A stretch of 64,000 nucleotides of DNA from Candidatus Fermentithermobacillaceae bacterium (GCA_014896535.1 JADBKE010000007.1:194571-258570), one strand, 5' to 3'. Counted from the first letter of the stretch, positions 37,411 to 46,550 are shown. Translations and numbers: made by a program. Notes: generated by a model not told the origin, from the sequence alone.

Positions 37411-37465
37411 TCGAAGAGCCCACCACACACCCGACCGAACCAACCCGAACCGGGGGTGAGAAGGA

Positions 37466-38311
37466 ATGCGGAAAATCCAAGCAACGCAGGTAACGGAGAC
37501 TGTAAAACAGTTGTTTCTTAGAGCCAACTTTTATATTGGGCAGGACGTCCTGAATTCTCTCAAGGAGATGGAAAAGGTCGAAAAGTCACCTCTAGGGAAG
37601 AGGGTGCTTCAACAGATCATAGAGAACGACGAGCTTGCGGCAAAGGAGGAAATTGCCATATGCCAGGATACCGGTATGGCTGTACTATTTGTCGAATATG
37701 GTCAGGACGTGCATGTCGTGGGTGGGAACTTTCAGGATGCTATTGACGAAGGTGTGCGGCAGGCATACGTACAGGGTTACTTAAGGAAATCCGTCGTTGC
37801 CGATCCGCTGTTTGACAGAAAGAACACCGGAGACAACACCCCCTCAGTAACACACGTGCGGATAGTTCCGGGAGACAAGATCAAGTTTCTTGTAATGCCC
37901 AAGGGGTTTGGTAGCGAGAACATGAGCGCCATGAAGATGCTCAAGCCTGCTGACGGAGTGGAGGGTGTCAAGGCGTTTGTGATCGAAACAGTCAAGAAAG
38001 CAGGACCGAACCCCTGCCCGCCGGTCATTGTGGGAGTAGGTATCGGAGGGACGACAGACAAGGTTACGCAGCTGGCTAAGCTTGCTACACTGCGTGAGGT
38101 CGGAAAGCGTCACCCAGACCCGAGGTACGCAAAACTCGAGGAAGAGCTTCTGGAGGCTGTAAATAAGACGGGGATTGGGCCAGCGGGGCTCGGCGGCACG
38201 ACCACAGCTTTGGCGGTAAACATCGAGCACTACCCCACACATATAGCGGGGTTACCAGTTGCAGTGAACATCGTATGCCACGCTGCTCGCCGCGCCGAAG
38301 CAGTCATCTAA
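37466..38311 (+). CDS. Fe-S fumarate hydratase, alpha subunit (class I)
   Basis: The 281-residue protein is the N-terminal-type subunit of the two-subunit, 4Fe-4S class I fumarase/tartrate dehydratase family, which interconverts fumarate and malate. Cluster cysteines are in AICQDTGMAV, NPCPPVIVGVGIGG and the C-terminal VNIVCHAARR. KGFGSENMSAMKML is also conserved. It lies 17 bases before the beta subunit and upstream of a malic enzyme, forming a fumarate-malate-pyruvate module. Its codon use is more AT-rich than the purine genes, and transposon debris flanks the module on both sides. Confidence 0.93.
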   Translation: MRKIQATQVTETVKQLFLRANFYIGQDVLNSLKEMEKVEKSPLGKRVLQQIIENDELAAKEEIAICQDTGMAVLFVEYGQDVHVVGGNFQDAIDEGVRQAYVQGYLRKSVVADPLFDRKNTGDNTPSVTHVRIVPGDKIKFLVMPKGFGSENMSAMKMLKPADGVEGVKAFVIETVKKAGPNPCPPVIVGVGIGGTTDKVTQLAKLATLREVGKRHPDPRYAKLEEELLEAVNKTGIGPAGLGGTTTALAVNIEHYPTHIAGLPVAVNIVCHAARRAEAVI

Positions 38312-38328
38312 GTCCGGGAGGGCTGCAA

Positions 38329-38886
38329 ATGAACAAGCAGATAGTTATCGAGGCACCACTTTCTACGGAACTTGTAAGGGAGCTGAGAGCTGGCGACAGC
38401 GTCTTGATTAACGGTGTCGTTTATACAGCTCGTGATGCTGCTCACAAGAGACTGGACGAGTTAATAAAGAAGGGGCAGCCGCTGCCGATAGATATCAGGG
38501 GGCAGATCATATACTACGTCGGTCCATGCCCTGCGAAGCCTGGATATGCGGTAGGGTCAGCAGGGCCTACGACAAGTGGCAGAATGGATCCGTACACGCC
38601 TCAGCTGCTGAAGATGGGGCTCAAAGCCATGATTGGCAAGGGACTCAGGTCTGCCGAGGTCATCGAAGCGATGAAGGAGTTCGGCGCTGTTTACTTTGGC
38701 GCAGTTGGCGGTGCTGGAGCTCTCATAGCAAAGTCGATAAAGAAGGTGGAAGTAGTGGCATATGAAGACCTTGGAGCAGAGGCGATTTATCGATTTTACG
38801 TGGAGAACTTCCCAGCTGTTGTGGTTATAGACAGTTATGGTTCCAATCTATATGAATCTGAACCACCCAAATACGCTGCCTGCTAA
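38329..38886 (+). CDS. Fe-S fumarate hydratase, beta subunit (class I)
   Basis: The 185-residue C-terminal-type subunit. LRAGDSVLINGVVYTARDAAHK is the substrate-binding strand-turn, IYYVGPCPAKPGYAVGSAGPTTSGRMDPYTP (in pieces) the conserved glycine-rich region, and FGAVGGAGALIA follows. It completes the active site made with the alpha subunit. ATG 38329, with GGGAGGG upstream, is the start; the ORF track extends 18 codons too far. It is the second gene of the fumarase pair. Confidence 0.93.
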   Translation: MNKQIVIEAPLSTELVRELRAGDSVLINGVVYTARDAAHKRLDELIKKGQPLPIDIRGQIIYYVGPCPAKPGYAVGSAGPTTSGRMDPYTPQLLKMGLKAMIGKGLRSAEVIEAMKEFGAVYFGAVGGAGALIAKSIKKVEVVAYEDLGAEAIYRFYVENFPAVVVIDSYGSNLYESEPPKYAAC

Positions 38887-39210
38887 AAACGATTTGCACA
38901 CTCGGGGAGGCGGATACTTGGTGCGGTCATGCACACCATCGAGCTGGGGAATAGGGTACGAGATCTGCAGGACTCACATCGAGTGCTTTGCTGCATAGTG
39001 GGGAGAAACTCAGGGAAACAGTGATAGCGCCCAAAAAGCGCCCGAACAACTCATTAAACAACGGAGAATTGGAAGAGAGCTACACGGTGGTCCCTTTCTC
39101 TGCGAGAACGCTCGGACTCTGTTGCAAGCGCGGTAGCACCCGGAACGAGCAAATACGCGTGGTCATTTGCTCTTCTGGTTCACCCAAGGTCAAAGGGAGG
39201 ATGTTTAGAA
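38887..39210. other. Intergenic leader of malic enzyme gene
   Basis: 324 bases with no recognisable gene. It ends with the GGGAGGATG ribosome site of the malic enzyme. A minus-strand GGGTGCTACCGCG near 39140 resembles a T-box core, but no antisense gene follows it, so no riboswitch is called. Confidence 0.4.
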
Positions 39211-40560
39211 GTGATATCAAAGGAGGAGCTGTTAAAGAGGGCGAACAAGCCATCGGAGGATGCGCTGAGGTTGCACCGGTACTATCGCGGAAAGGTTCAG
39301 ACAGCGCCCCGCTGCGCTGTGACGAGCATAGACGACTTTGCAATCTGGTACACGCCGGGCGTAGCGGAACCCTGCAAAGCGATCCAGAAGCAAAAAGACC
39401 TTGTGTACGATTACACGTGGAAGTGGAATACGGTTGCTGTGGTGAGCGATGGTACCAGGGTGCTCGGACTTGGGAACATAGGTCCGGAAGCCGCCATGCC
39501 GGTCATGGAAGGTAAGGCTCTGCTATTCAAATACCTGGGCGGAGTAGATGCAGTACCGATATGCCTTGATACGACAGATCCAGATGAGTTCGTCAAGACA
39601 GTCAGGTACTTGCAACCATCATTCGGTGGGATAAACCTTGAGGACATCGAACAACCGAAGTGTTTCTACATTCTGGAGAGGCTACGGCAAGAGATGACAA
39701 TTCCAGTATGGCATGACGATCAGCAGGGAACTGCTGCGGTGACAGTGGCCGGAATGATCAACGCAGCGAAGGTCGTTGGCAAGAAGCTGGGCGATATGAA
39801 AATAGCCATCGTGGGAGCTGGTGCAGCCAGTATCTGCGTAGCGAGGATGTTAATTGCGGCGGGAGCAACAGCAGGAAACATCATACTGACTGACACTAAA
39901 GGGACGCTGCATAAAGGGAGAAAGGACTTAGAGCAAAACAAGGACAAGTTCAAAGAGAAGTGGGAAATGTGCCTGAAAACGAACGCGGAAAACGTGACGG
40001 GTGGTGTACTGGAGGCGATGAAAGGGGCAGATGCCGTAATAGCGCTTTCCCGGCCTGGCCCAGGCACGATCAGGAAGGAATGGGTAGAGGGCATGGCAAA
40101 GGATGCAATCGTGTTTGCCTGCGCAAACCCGGTACCTGAGATATGGCCATGGGAGGCGAAGGAGGCGGGCGCGAAGGTGGTAGCTACCGGGAGGTCCGAT
40201 TTTGCGAACCAGGTGAACAACTCGCTTGGGTTCCCGGCCATATTTCGCGGTGCGCTGGACGTGAGGTCTAAGACAATTACTGATGAGATGTGCATAGCGG
40301 CTGCGGAGGCGCTGGCTAGGTACGTTGAGAAAAAAGGCTTACTCAGAGAGGACCACCTGTTGCCAACGATGGACGAGTGGGAAGTCTATCCGGAGGTGGC
40401 GGCGGCAGTAGGTACAAAGGCCGTCGAGCAAGGCGTGGCGAGAATCGAGCTTAGCTATGACGACCTGTATAAAAGGGCTGTGGAGATGATCAAGTCCGCC
40501 CGGGAAATGACTAGGCTACTCACGGAGTGCAAAATCATTCCCGTTGTTTCCCGCGATTGA
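39211..40560 (+). CDS. NAD(P)-dependent malic enzyme
   Basis: A 449-residue short-form malic enzyme that decarboxylates malate to pyruvate. YTPGVAEPC with the catalytic Tyr, GNIGPEAAMPVMEGKA, the metal-binding VWHDDQQGTAAVTVAG and the nucleotide-binding VGAGAASICVARML are all visible, as are NPVPEIWPWEA and a C-terminal SLGFPAIFRGALDV. GTG 39211 is the start. Together with the fumarase subunits it forms a route from fumarate to pyruvate. Confidence 0.94.
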   Translation: MISKEELLKRANKPSEDALRLHRYYRGKVQTAPRCAVTSIDDFAIWYTPGVAEPCKAIQKQKDLVYDYTWKWNTVAVVSDGTRVLGLGNIGPEAAMPVMEGKALLFKYLGGVDAVPICLDTTDPDEFVKTVRYLQPSFGGINLEDIEQPKCFYILERLRQEMTIPVWHDDQQGTAAVTVAGMINAAKVVGKKLGDMKIAIVGAGAASICVARMLIAAGATAGNIILTDTKGTLHKGRKDLEQNKDKFKEKWEMCLKTNAENVTGGVLEAMKGADAVIALSRPGPGTIRKEWVEGMAKDAIVFACANPVPEIWPWEAKEAGAKVVATGRSDFANQVNNSLGFPAIFRGALDVRSKTITDEMCIAAAEALARYVEKKGLLREDHLLPTMDEWEVYPEVAAAVGTKAVEQGVARIELSYDDLYKRAVEMIKSAREMTRLLTECKIIPVVSRD

Positions 40561-40866
40561 ATAGCTAGCAGAATCTGTTCCGTCTCTCTGTCCACGGGCA
40601 ATGTCGGCCGGGACTATCGGTCGTCAAGGAGTAAGCCTGCCGCGCAGCGAGTAGTAGGCCGCCTCGGGGCACCGCTTGCATACTGGAACATCGTTTTAAT
40701 TGCCTCGGGAGATGAAGAAGCGCCGCGAGTACCACGGCACCTTCAGGTGATGGCCGAGGTTCGCCCTGACTTGCAAGCGAGTAAGGCCGACTATCCAGGG
40801 CGGCAAGGACGGATTAACCTGAGGTCACGTCCCGGTATGTGGTGTTGGTATGACTGACGCAAAGCC
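40561..40866. other. Intergenic stretch before IS66 fragment
   Basis: 306 bases between malic enzyme and IS66 debris. No convincing gene, RNA or terminator was seen; a 12-codon ORF near 40710 with a GGGAG in front is too short to support. Confidence 0.4.
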
Positions 40867-41046
40867 GTAAGCGTCAAATGGCCCCCACCTTGTAGGAGAC
40901 GATATCGAGGGACCTGATTGGTTCGCTCGGGTGGGGTTGCTAGCCGTCCTTGCGGGCACGGCGGGTGTCAGGCAGAGAAGGTGACCACGGAAGCAGCTCG
41001 TCGAGGTGGCCGTTCCCGAGGTTCGGGAACCTTTCGAAAAGATAGC
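40867..41046 (-). mobile_element. IS66 terminal fragment (180 bases)
   Basis: Starts GTAAGCGTCAAATGGCCCCC and follows the left end of the IS66 at 29262 closely through the tnpC stop region to CGAAAAGATAG, with a short substituted stretch. It then breaks abruptly into the radical SAM fragment. It marks a recombination or deletion boundary. Confidence 0.85.
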
Positions 41047-41047
41047 A

Positions 41048-41376
41048 GGCCACACGAAGGTTGGTTGTGCAACGCGGGACGCAATACGTTTTCTGTGGGT
41101 CCGGATGGGACTCTCTATCCTTGCATGGTCTTCAGAAAGCCAATCGGCAACTTACGTGATTCAACATTCGACGCCCTGTGGGATAGCGCTAAGATGAAGA
41201 TGATTCGGGAGTTGCGCGAGGAGCACATCCCCTGTTATTCGTGTGCCTATCAAGACCATTGCGAGTTTTGCCCAGGCGAAGTCTGGAATCTAACTCGTAC
41301 GATGACTTCGCAAGTGTCGACACTATGTCGGATAGGACGAGCGTGTTCGGAGGTGAGAAGCGCATGCCCACGCTGA
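41048..41376 (+). pseudogene. SPASM radical SAM enzyme, C-terminal fragment (locus C)
   Basis: The frame reads CNAGRNTFSVGPDGTLYPCM, then GNLRDSTFDALWDS and CYSCAYQDHCEFCPGE, which is the SPASM auxiliary-cluster region of a peptide-modifying radical SAM enzyme. Everything upstream, including the CxxxCxxC core, has been replaced by the IS66 fragment. The stop overlaps the start of the PqqD-like gene, as in intact RiPP loci. Confidence 0.8.
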
Positions 41377-41633
41377 AACCTGGAGTTTCATATCGCCTGC
41401 TCCGCTGGCTTGATCCGCCCGGATTACTTCTACATCTTCATCCGGACTCTGAGTGGCTAATAAGGGGTTTCTGGGCCGAAGTCTTTGATATGGTCTTTCG
41501 CAAGGGTATGGAGATCGAAGCCATCTACCACGCAAACAGGGGATCCATACCTGTTGATCTAGAGCGTTTCAAAGAACTTTTTGAAGGGTTTATGAATGAC
41601 TTAGCACAATTGGGAGTAGTGGAAGAGGTCTAA
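41364..41633 (+). CDS. PqqD-like protein (locus C)
   Basis: An 89-residue protein with the order strand, strand, helix, helix, winged strand of PqqD: LLLHLHPDSEWLIRGFWAEV, then a helix after IPVDLERFKELFEGFMNDLA and final LGVVEEV. It likely binds a leader peptide for the truncated upstream radical SAM enzyme. ATG 41364 has GGAGGTGAG at 6 bases; an upstream ATG 41325 is less likely. No precursor peptide was found nearby, perhaps lost with the IS66 event. Confidence 0.65.
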   Translation: MPTLKPGVSYRLLRWLDPPGLLLHLHPDSEWLIRGFWAEVFDMVFRKGMEIEAIYHANRGSIPVDLERFKELFEGFMNDLAQLGVVEEV

Positions 41634-42595
41634 TGGTACACATAGCAGTCGACGGACTATCGGTGGTATATCGGAAAACGGAGCCGCGTCCAGGTCTTCG
41701 GGGCAGGCTTAAAGATCTTGTTTCGCCGGTGCGGAAGGATGTATGGGCCCTGCGGGGTATTACTTTTGAGGTCGAACAAGGGGAATGTGTTGCGTACATA
41801 GGGCCCAATGGTTCTGGGAAGACGACTACCGTCAAAGTCCTGAGCGGGATACTGAAGCCGTCCGGAGGGAGAGTCCGTGTCCTTAACCACGAGCCCATCA
41901 GGCGCTCGCCCGAATTCCTGGCACAGATCGGTCTCGTCCTAGGCGCTAAATCACAGCTCTGGCCGGACCTGCCTGCTCTGGACACATTCTTATTCCTCAA
42001 AGAAATCTACCGGCTTAGCGACTCGGAGTTCAATACCCGCCTCAAGTACCTTTCCACCCTATTCGAGGTTGAGGGATTGGTGAGGACTCCGGTGCGTCTG
42101 CTGAGCCACGGTGAGCGAGTGAAAATGCAGTTGATCTGCTCGGTTCTCCACGGGCCGAAAGTTCTCTTCATGGACGAACCGACTCTGGGCTTGGACATGT
42201 GGGCCCGAGCAGCAGTGCACGATTTCATCCTCAAGTCGGTCAGGGACTTGGGGACGACGGTCCTTCTCACAAGCCACAATTTGGATGACGTTGACCGGCT
42301 CTGCGACCGGATCATTGTGTTGAATGAAGGACAGATAATCTACGACGGCAGGAAAGCGGCGCTAAGAGAGCAGTTCAACCGCTTGAGGAAGGTTTCTATC
42401 AGCGGCATTGCACCCGGCGTTCAACAGGGTTGGGCCGTGCCTCTAGAGGTCCTCGACGAAGGACCCCAGACCTTGACCCTTGTCGTGCCCGTCGAGACCT
42501 TAGCTGTCATCAACGAGTTGGCTGGACCGGGCACCAGCATAACCGTCGAGTCGGTGCCGCTTGAATACATGATCAGGAAGTTGGTGGGCAAGTGA
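41633..42595 (+). CDS. ABC transporter ATP-binding protein (COG4586 type)
   Basis: The 320-residue ATPase has Walker A IGPNGSGKTTT, a signature region RLLSHGERVKMQLICSVLH (LSHGE in place of LSGGQ, as in this subfamily), Walker B VLFMDEPTLGLDM and an H-loop in TSHNLDDVDRLC. A C-terminal regulatory part follows. The ATG overlaps the PqqD-like stop, and the end overlaps the next permease start, so the genes are coupled. With two permeases it forms the ABC-2 exporter type of COG4586-COG4587-COG3694. Confidence 0.9.
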   Translation: MVHIAVDGLSVVYRKTEPRPGLRGRLKDLVSPVRKDVWALRGITFEVEQGECVAYIGPNGSGKTTTVKVLSGILKPSGGRVRVLNHEPIRRSPEFLAQIGLVLGAKSQLWPDLPALDTFLFLKEIYRLSDSEFNTRLKYLSTLFEVEGLVRTPVRLLSHGERVKMQLICSVLHGPKVLFMDEPTLGLDMWARAAVHDFILKSVRDLGTTVLLTSHNLDDVDRLCDRIIVLNEGQIIYDGRKAALREQFNRLRKVSISGIAPGVQQGWAVPLEVLDEGPQTLTLVVPVETLAVINELAGPGTSITVESVPLEYMIRKLVGK

Positions 42596-43362
42596 ACTAC
42601 AGAGCGGGTTTGCGGCGGATGTCCATGGTAGTGAAGGTGAACTTAGCATACCGCTGGAACGCCATCGTGGCGCAGGCTGTTCCGCTAGCTTCCGCCCTTT
42701 TCATGATTGCCCTGCTTCGAGCCACCAGGATGGACAACCAGATGCCTCGCTTACCTGCATACTATTGTCTGATCTCAGGCACAACGGCGGCCATGCTGCC
42801 TGCGATCTGGCCTGACGTGTTCTCCGAGATCCGGACCGGGCGCGTAGTGCACGCTCTGGTGCGTCCTTTCAGCTACATCGATGATCTCATCTGGGGAGGC
42901 ATTGGCTCGGCATTGTGGAAACTGACCTCGGGGCTGATAGCAGGAGTGTTGGTGTTCTTACTGGCTAGGCCCACGCTCTCGGCTCAAGAGGTCATTGTCT
43001 TTATAGTCCTTGCAATGCCTGCCATCTTCCTGAGTACGCTTCTCTCGACTTTGTTCAGCCTGTCGGCGTTCTGGATTCTTGATGACTTAGGCCCGTCTTT
43101 CTTTGTCTGGTATCTCGCCATGTTCTCATCTGGCGCCATTCTTCCTCTCAGCGTGATGCCCAGGTGGGCTCAACGGGTGTTCTCGGCCCTGCCTTTCCGG
43201 TACCTTATTGATTTCCCCGCTACGGCCAGCTTGGGGATGGTGTCCCCGCGGGCCGTTTTCTATGGCCTCGCCACCCAGTTCGCATGGATTGCGGCTACCT
43301 TGGTCTCGATCCATGTGGTCTGGCGGCAAGCTATCCGCAGGGTGACATTGGGGGGATTCTAG
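42592..43362 (+). CDS. ABC-2 permease subunit 1 (COG4587 type)
   Basis: 256 residues with six likely membrane segments (for example VIVFIVLAMPAIFLSTLLST and LATQFAWIAATLVSIHVVW). The GRVVHALVRPFSY segment matches the conserved RPL/RPF loop of this permease family. It overlaps the ATPase gene by 4 bases and is followed with no gap by the second permease. Confidence 0.85.
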   Translation: MNYRAGLRRMSMVVKVNLAYRWNAIVAQAVPLASALFMIALLRATRMDNQMPRLPAYYCLISGTTAAMLPAIWPDVFSEIRTGRVVHALVRPFSYIDDLIWGGIGSALWKLTSGLIAGVLVFLLARPTLSAQEVIVFIVLAMPAIFLSTLLSTLFSLSAFWILDDLGPSFFVWYLAMFSSGAILPLSVMPRWAQRVFSALPFRYLIDFPATASLGMVSPRAVFYGLATQFAWIAATLVSIHVVWRQAIRRVTLGGF

Positions 43363-44136
43363 GTGAGGCTCTACTTTGCGGCGCTGAGCCTAAGCATCAA
43401 GCGCCTCTTGGCTTACCGGGGGAGCTTGTGGATCTATGTTGCCGTTCAGGCCTTGACTTTCCTGACCATTCCCTTCATGTATGCCGGTCTTCTGTCGAGT
43501 AGCGGGAGCATAGGGGACTTGCCTTCCGGCTATGTCCTTCTGCTGACTGGAGTCGCAGAGAGCATTACATTGCTGTATGATTTCCTGGTTGGAAACGGCG
43601 TTGAGGAATTCGCTTCAGGCGTGGCCTCCGGCGAGCTCGACTACTGGTTAGTCTATCCACTGAGATCCCAGTTTTCGCAGCTGCTACTGCGTCCGGGGAC
43701 ACTCTCCCTATTCTGTATCCCCATCCCTATCTGGCTTATATGCAGCGCCAGGATCCCCATCCGGACGCTTGGACCGTTTTCCTTCTGGCTGCTGCTTGCG
43801 GCAGGGGTCCTCGCTCTCCTTGCGCGTACGGCGTACGGTCTGTTGTACGCGGCGCTAAGCGTTCGCCTAGCTAGGGTCTACTCGCTCGATCACCTGGTCA
43901 AATCGCTGTTCAGCTACTCGGCTTTCCCGTGCAACATCTACAATGGAGCGGCCAAGATTTTCGTAACAGTGATCATACCTGTTGCTCTTGTTGCCAACGT
44001 GCCCGCTTCGATACTCGTCTCGGGAAAGATGCCGCGGGAGTTCTTGGTGCTTTTGGCAGTTTGTGTGCCGCTTGTGACCATTGGGGTTGTAGCCTTTTCA
44101 AGAGCGACGAGGGCCTACGTAAGCGGTGGAGGGTGA
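43363..44136 (+). CDS. ABC-2 permease subunit 2 (COG3694 type)
   Basis: 257 residues with six likely membrane segments (FWLLLAAGVLALLARTAYGL, IFVTVIIPVALVANVPASIL). GELDYWLVYPLRSQFSQLL matches the family's cytoplasmic G-x-LD-x-x-L-x-x-P loop. GTG 43363 starts directly after the stop of subunit 1. Last gene of locus C; transposon and tRNA debris follows. Confidence 0.85.
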   Translation: MRLYFAALSLSIKRLLAYRGSLWIYVAVQALTFLTIPFMYAGLLSSSGSIGDLPSGYVLLLTGVAESITLLYDFLVGNGVEEFASGVASGELDYWLVYPLRSQFSQLLLRPGTLSLFCIPIPIWLICSARIPIRTLGPFSFWLLLAAGVLALLARTAYGLLYAALSVRLARVYSLDHLVKSLFSYSAFPCNIYNGAAKIFVTVIIPVALVANVPASILVSGKMPREFLVLLAVCVPLVTIGVVAFSRATRAYVSGGG

Positions 44137-44782
44137 TCCATGGAGTGACATGTGACTTCGCTGGTGACTGGCGATGCGCGGTGGGAACCTTGTCCTGCCG
44201 ATTGCTGCCTGGAGAACCCTAGCCAGCGCCTCGGAGTCGTGGCCTTGTGCTACCTCAAGGGCCGGGCTCGCATTATGCAGGCTTCTTTGCCACCATGTGG
44301 TGATACTCGACCGACAGTGTCATCCCGTACCTGGCGGCTCTCGCGCCTCGAAAGCGGCGTCCAGCGATGATACACATCTCAACCACCATCTGCATTTGGT
44401 ACCCACCATCTCAAGAAAGCAGGTGTATCGAAACAGGCGGTAGCGGAAACCTGAGTTTTTCTCGGGATGTAACATGCCAGCAGATAAACGCTTGACAGCT
44501 GTGTTGACAGCTACGGGGATGGACTTTCGTTGACTACCTGTACAACCGTGAATCATAACCGCAGCGTAAACGACCCGCATAGACGGTCACGGACGCCCTG
44601 CGGTGACTCGCATTCTCGACCGTATACTCGGACATCGGCGACCGTGTCATGAGGTGAATTGGCAGGAAAACTCACAGGAATCGGGGTAGAAATTAGTCAG
44701 AATCAGCGATGTCTGTAGAATGTCTCCGCAGGACAGCGACGGTGTGAAACGTAGGCAGACCCTTCAAATATGATCGGGACCA
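44137..44782. other. Intergenic stretch, no gene recognised
   Basis: About 650 bases between locus C and the tRNA fragment. Short ORFs on both strands have no family resemblance and no good ribosome sites. I see no confident RNA gene. Confidence 0.4.
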
Positions 44783-44817
44783 TGAGCTCGGTGGTTCGAA
44801 TCCGCTCGTGCCGACCA
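44783..44817 (+). pseudogene. tRNA 3' fragment (T-arm and acceptor with CCA)
   Basis: GGTGG-TTCGAAT-CCGCT forms a T-arm, followed by CGTGCCG, A and CCA, which looks like the 3' end of a tRNA. No matching 5' acceptor (CGGCACG) or anticodon arm is present upstream. Such fragments are often left by integrases at tRNA attachment sites. Confidence 0.6.
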
Positions 44818-44830
44818 GTGTAAGGCGCAG

Positions 44831-44875
44831 ACCGTAAAGTGCGGATCGTAGATCGCGGATCGTAAATCGTAAAGA
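44831..44875. repeat. Short imperfect repeats around GATCGTA/GATCGCG
   Basis: The stretch repeats GATCGTA, GATCGCG and ATCGTAAA units of 7-8 bases next to the tRNA fragment. A similar low-complexity stretch, of the type GAACC/GTAAACC/ATAAACC, lies at 61134. Confidence 0.35.
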
Positions 44876-45078
44876 TGCGAAACCCCGTTTGAAAGGAATC
44901 TTAATAGGAATCCCACAGCAAAACCCAAAGGTAATAGGCTCAGCACCTGTGTCAGCACCGAGGACTCCAGTGGTCGTATCACTGGCGTTTGTTTGGACCA
45001 AAGAGGACGAAGTCCATCTTGTGGGCCACATCCTCATTCTGCCAAAGTTCCCATGACATGGGTTAGACCGCACAACCC

Positions 45079-45897
45079 TCACAACATTTCTAACATACGT
45101 AAGACCTTCTCATCGAGCTGAGCACCAAGCGGTAGCTGTTTTCCAGAGGCAAAGGACTGTACAAAGTCCTCAAGTTTCATTCGTTTGACTCGGCACAATT
45201 TTAGTTCGCGTATAGAGCCATCAGTTAGCTCCGGACCGAGCTCATAAGTCATGACCGTGAGCACCCCTTGCCCTGGTCTGTGGACCTCGGGCACTTTCCC
45301 CAGGATTTTCTCGAACTGGATGAATACCCTTTTGGGTACAACAAAATAGAGTCCTTTCGTGCAGAGCTTCGAGGTTGAAGCCACGGCGCCCTTTAGCATC
45401 AGCTGAGGAATGAGACGTTTCCACACGTTCGCCCAATTCATCCCGTGGTGCCAATCCGGGATTGTGTCAAGTTCCCGGGCATAGGCTTCCCAGGTGTCTT
45501 GGTAGTTTCCAGTGATATCGGCACTCTGCACTTCGCACGGGACTGCCAGCGCCGGTTGCCCGCGGACTACTTGCACAAGGACCTAGTCGAAGTTTAATGT
45601 TACAACGCCCCGTCGTTCCACCCGTACCTCTCTACCTGAGTCCTGACCAAACATTACACAGCACCTCTCGGGTAGGACGCCCTCACGTTTCCTAGTAGAG
45701 TAGTCGTCAGCAGTATAGACTGGTATTTCGTAGCCTACAGCGTCACACATGCAGCTTTTGAGTACCTTGTAATCTTCAGCATAAAGTCGCTGCGGACAGA
45801 TGATTAGTTCTTCTTTCCTTCCATTGCGAAGTTTATTAACGACGCTGCAAGTACCGTAGACGGACCCAGGATCTCGCACGAGCAATTCGGTCCTCAA
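45079..45897 (-). pseudogene. NotI-type restriction endonuclease with in-frame amber codon
   Basis: Two ORFs lie in the same frame and are separated only by a TAG at 45583-45585. The first (104 residues) reads DPGSVYGTCSVVNKL and GVVTLNFD; the second reads ALAVPCEVQSADITGNYQDT and MNWANVWKRLIPQLM. The combined 270-residue protein resembles the NotI restriction endonuclease family (EIQ-x-x-D-x-TGNY, then N-I/V-x-x-FKR/WKR). It overlaps the end of a DNA methylase fragment, the usual partner. I infer a nonsense-inactivated enzyme; read-through or pyrrolysine is possible but unsupported. Confidence 0.6.
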
Positions 45898-46550
45898 ACA
45901 ACCGCCTCAGAGTACCCGACGTAGCAAGCTCGAAAATCGGATTACTCTCCAAAGCAGTTGAGGGGAATGAATATGCGTGGTGGGAAAAAGTATGCCTGAT
46001 AGCCCCTGGTCTCCGCAGAGAACCCCCTTATACCCGCAAAGCATCAAAGTAAATTCCAGGGAAGTCGATACGAGCAAGGCGAGGTTCAGCCTGGTCAGCC
46101 GATCGAAGTTCGAAAGAAGTTTAATTGCTTCTCTCAGGTACAGAAGCTGGCGATACGAGAACACGTCCAGGTAGCAAGTGATGCCCTTTGCGAGCAGGTC
46201 GCGGGATTTTGGACCGTCTTCCACGCGGAAATCATCATTGCCCGAAGCGTTGCCTGCGGCGTACGCGAGGCGTGCCGCCTCAAGTTTTTCTCGGTCCAAG
46301 GCATCAGGCTCTTTGAAAAACTGTCCGTGCTTCCGACAGAACCCTAGGACCGCGATTGGCAGGTAGCGGTCGCGAAAAGGAACACTCGTGTCCTCCTTGT
46401 ACTGGCCACCGCATTTCGTACATCTGCTCCTACCCTTGCTGGCCAGGTACAGTTCGCCAGTTCCCCCACAAGGGCAAACTTCTTCGCATTCCAAGACCCT
46501 CCCACAATAAGAGCAGAGATGGATCGAAGCACCGTTTACTTCGTGTCTTA
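45836..46550 (-). pseudogene. DNA methyltransferase C-terminal part, truncated and frameshifted
   Basis: The frame from 46540 carries a zinc-ribbon region (HLCSYCGRVLECEEVCPCGG, CTKCGGQY), then FSYRQLLYLREAIKLL and LLVSTSLEFTLMLCGYKG. After a one-base shift near 46010 it continues RPGAIRHTFSHHAYSFPSTA and FELATSGTLRRLFEDR to a stop at 45836. This order is that of zinc-ribbon adenine DNA methylases of the DUF1156 kind. The catalytic N-terminal part is missing, cut by the AAA transposon. It overlaps the NotI-type gene by about 60 bases, so the two were a restriction-modification pair. Confidence 0.6.

Noticed and set aside
39100-39180. Minus-strand GGGTGCTACCGCG resembling a T-box core
   Set aside because: No stem I, no terminator/antiterminator pair and no downstream gene on that strand.
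44693-45082. 129-codon minus-strand ORF with a TSGFEPPSSWSRSY segment
   Set aside because: This text is the well-known antisense translation of a tRNA T-arm; it comes from the tRNA fragment at 44783.
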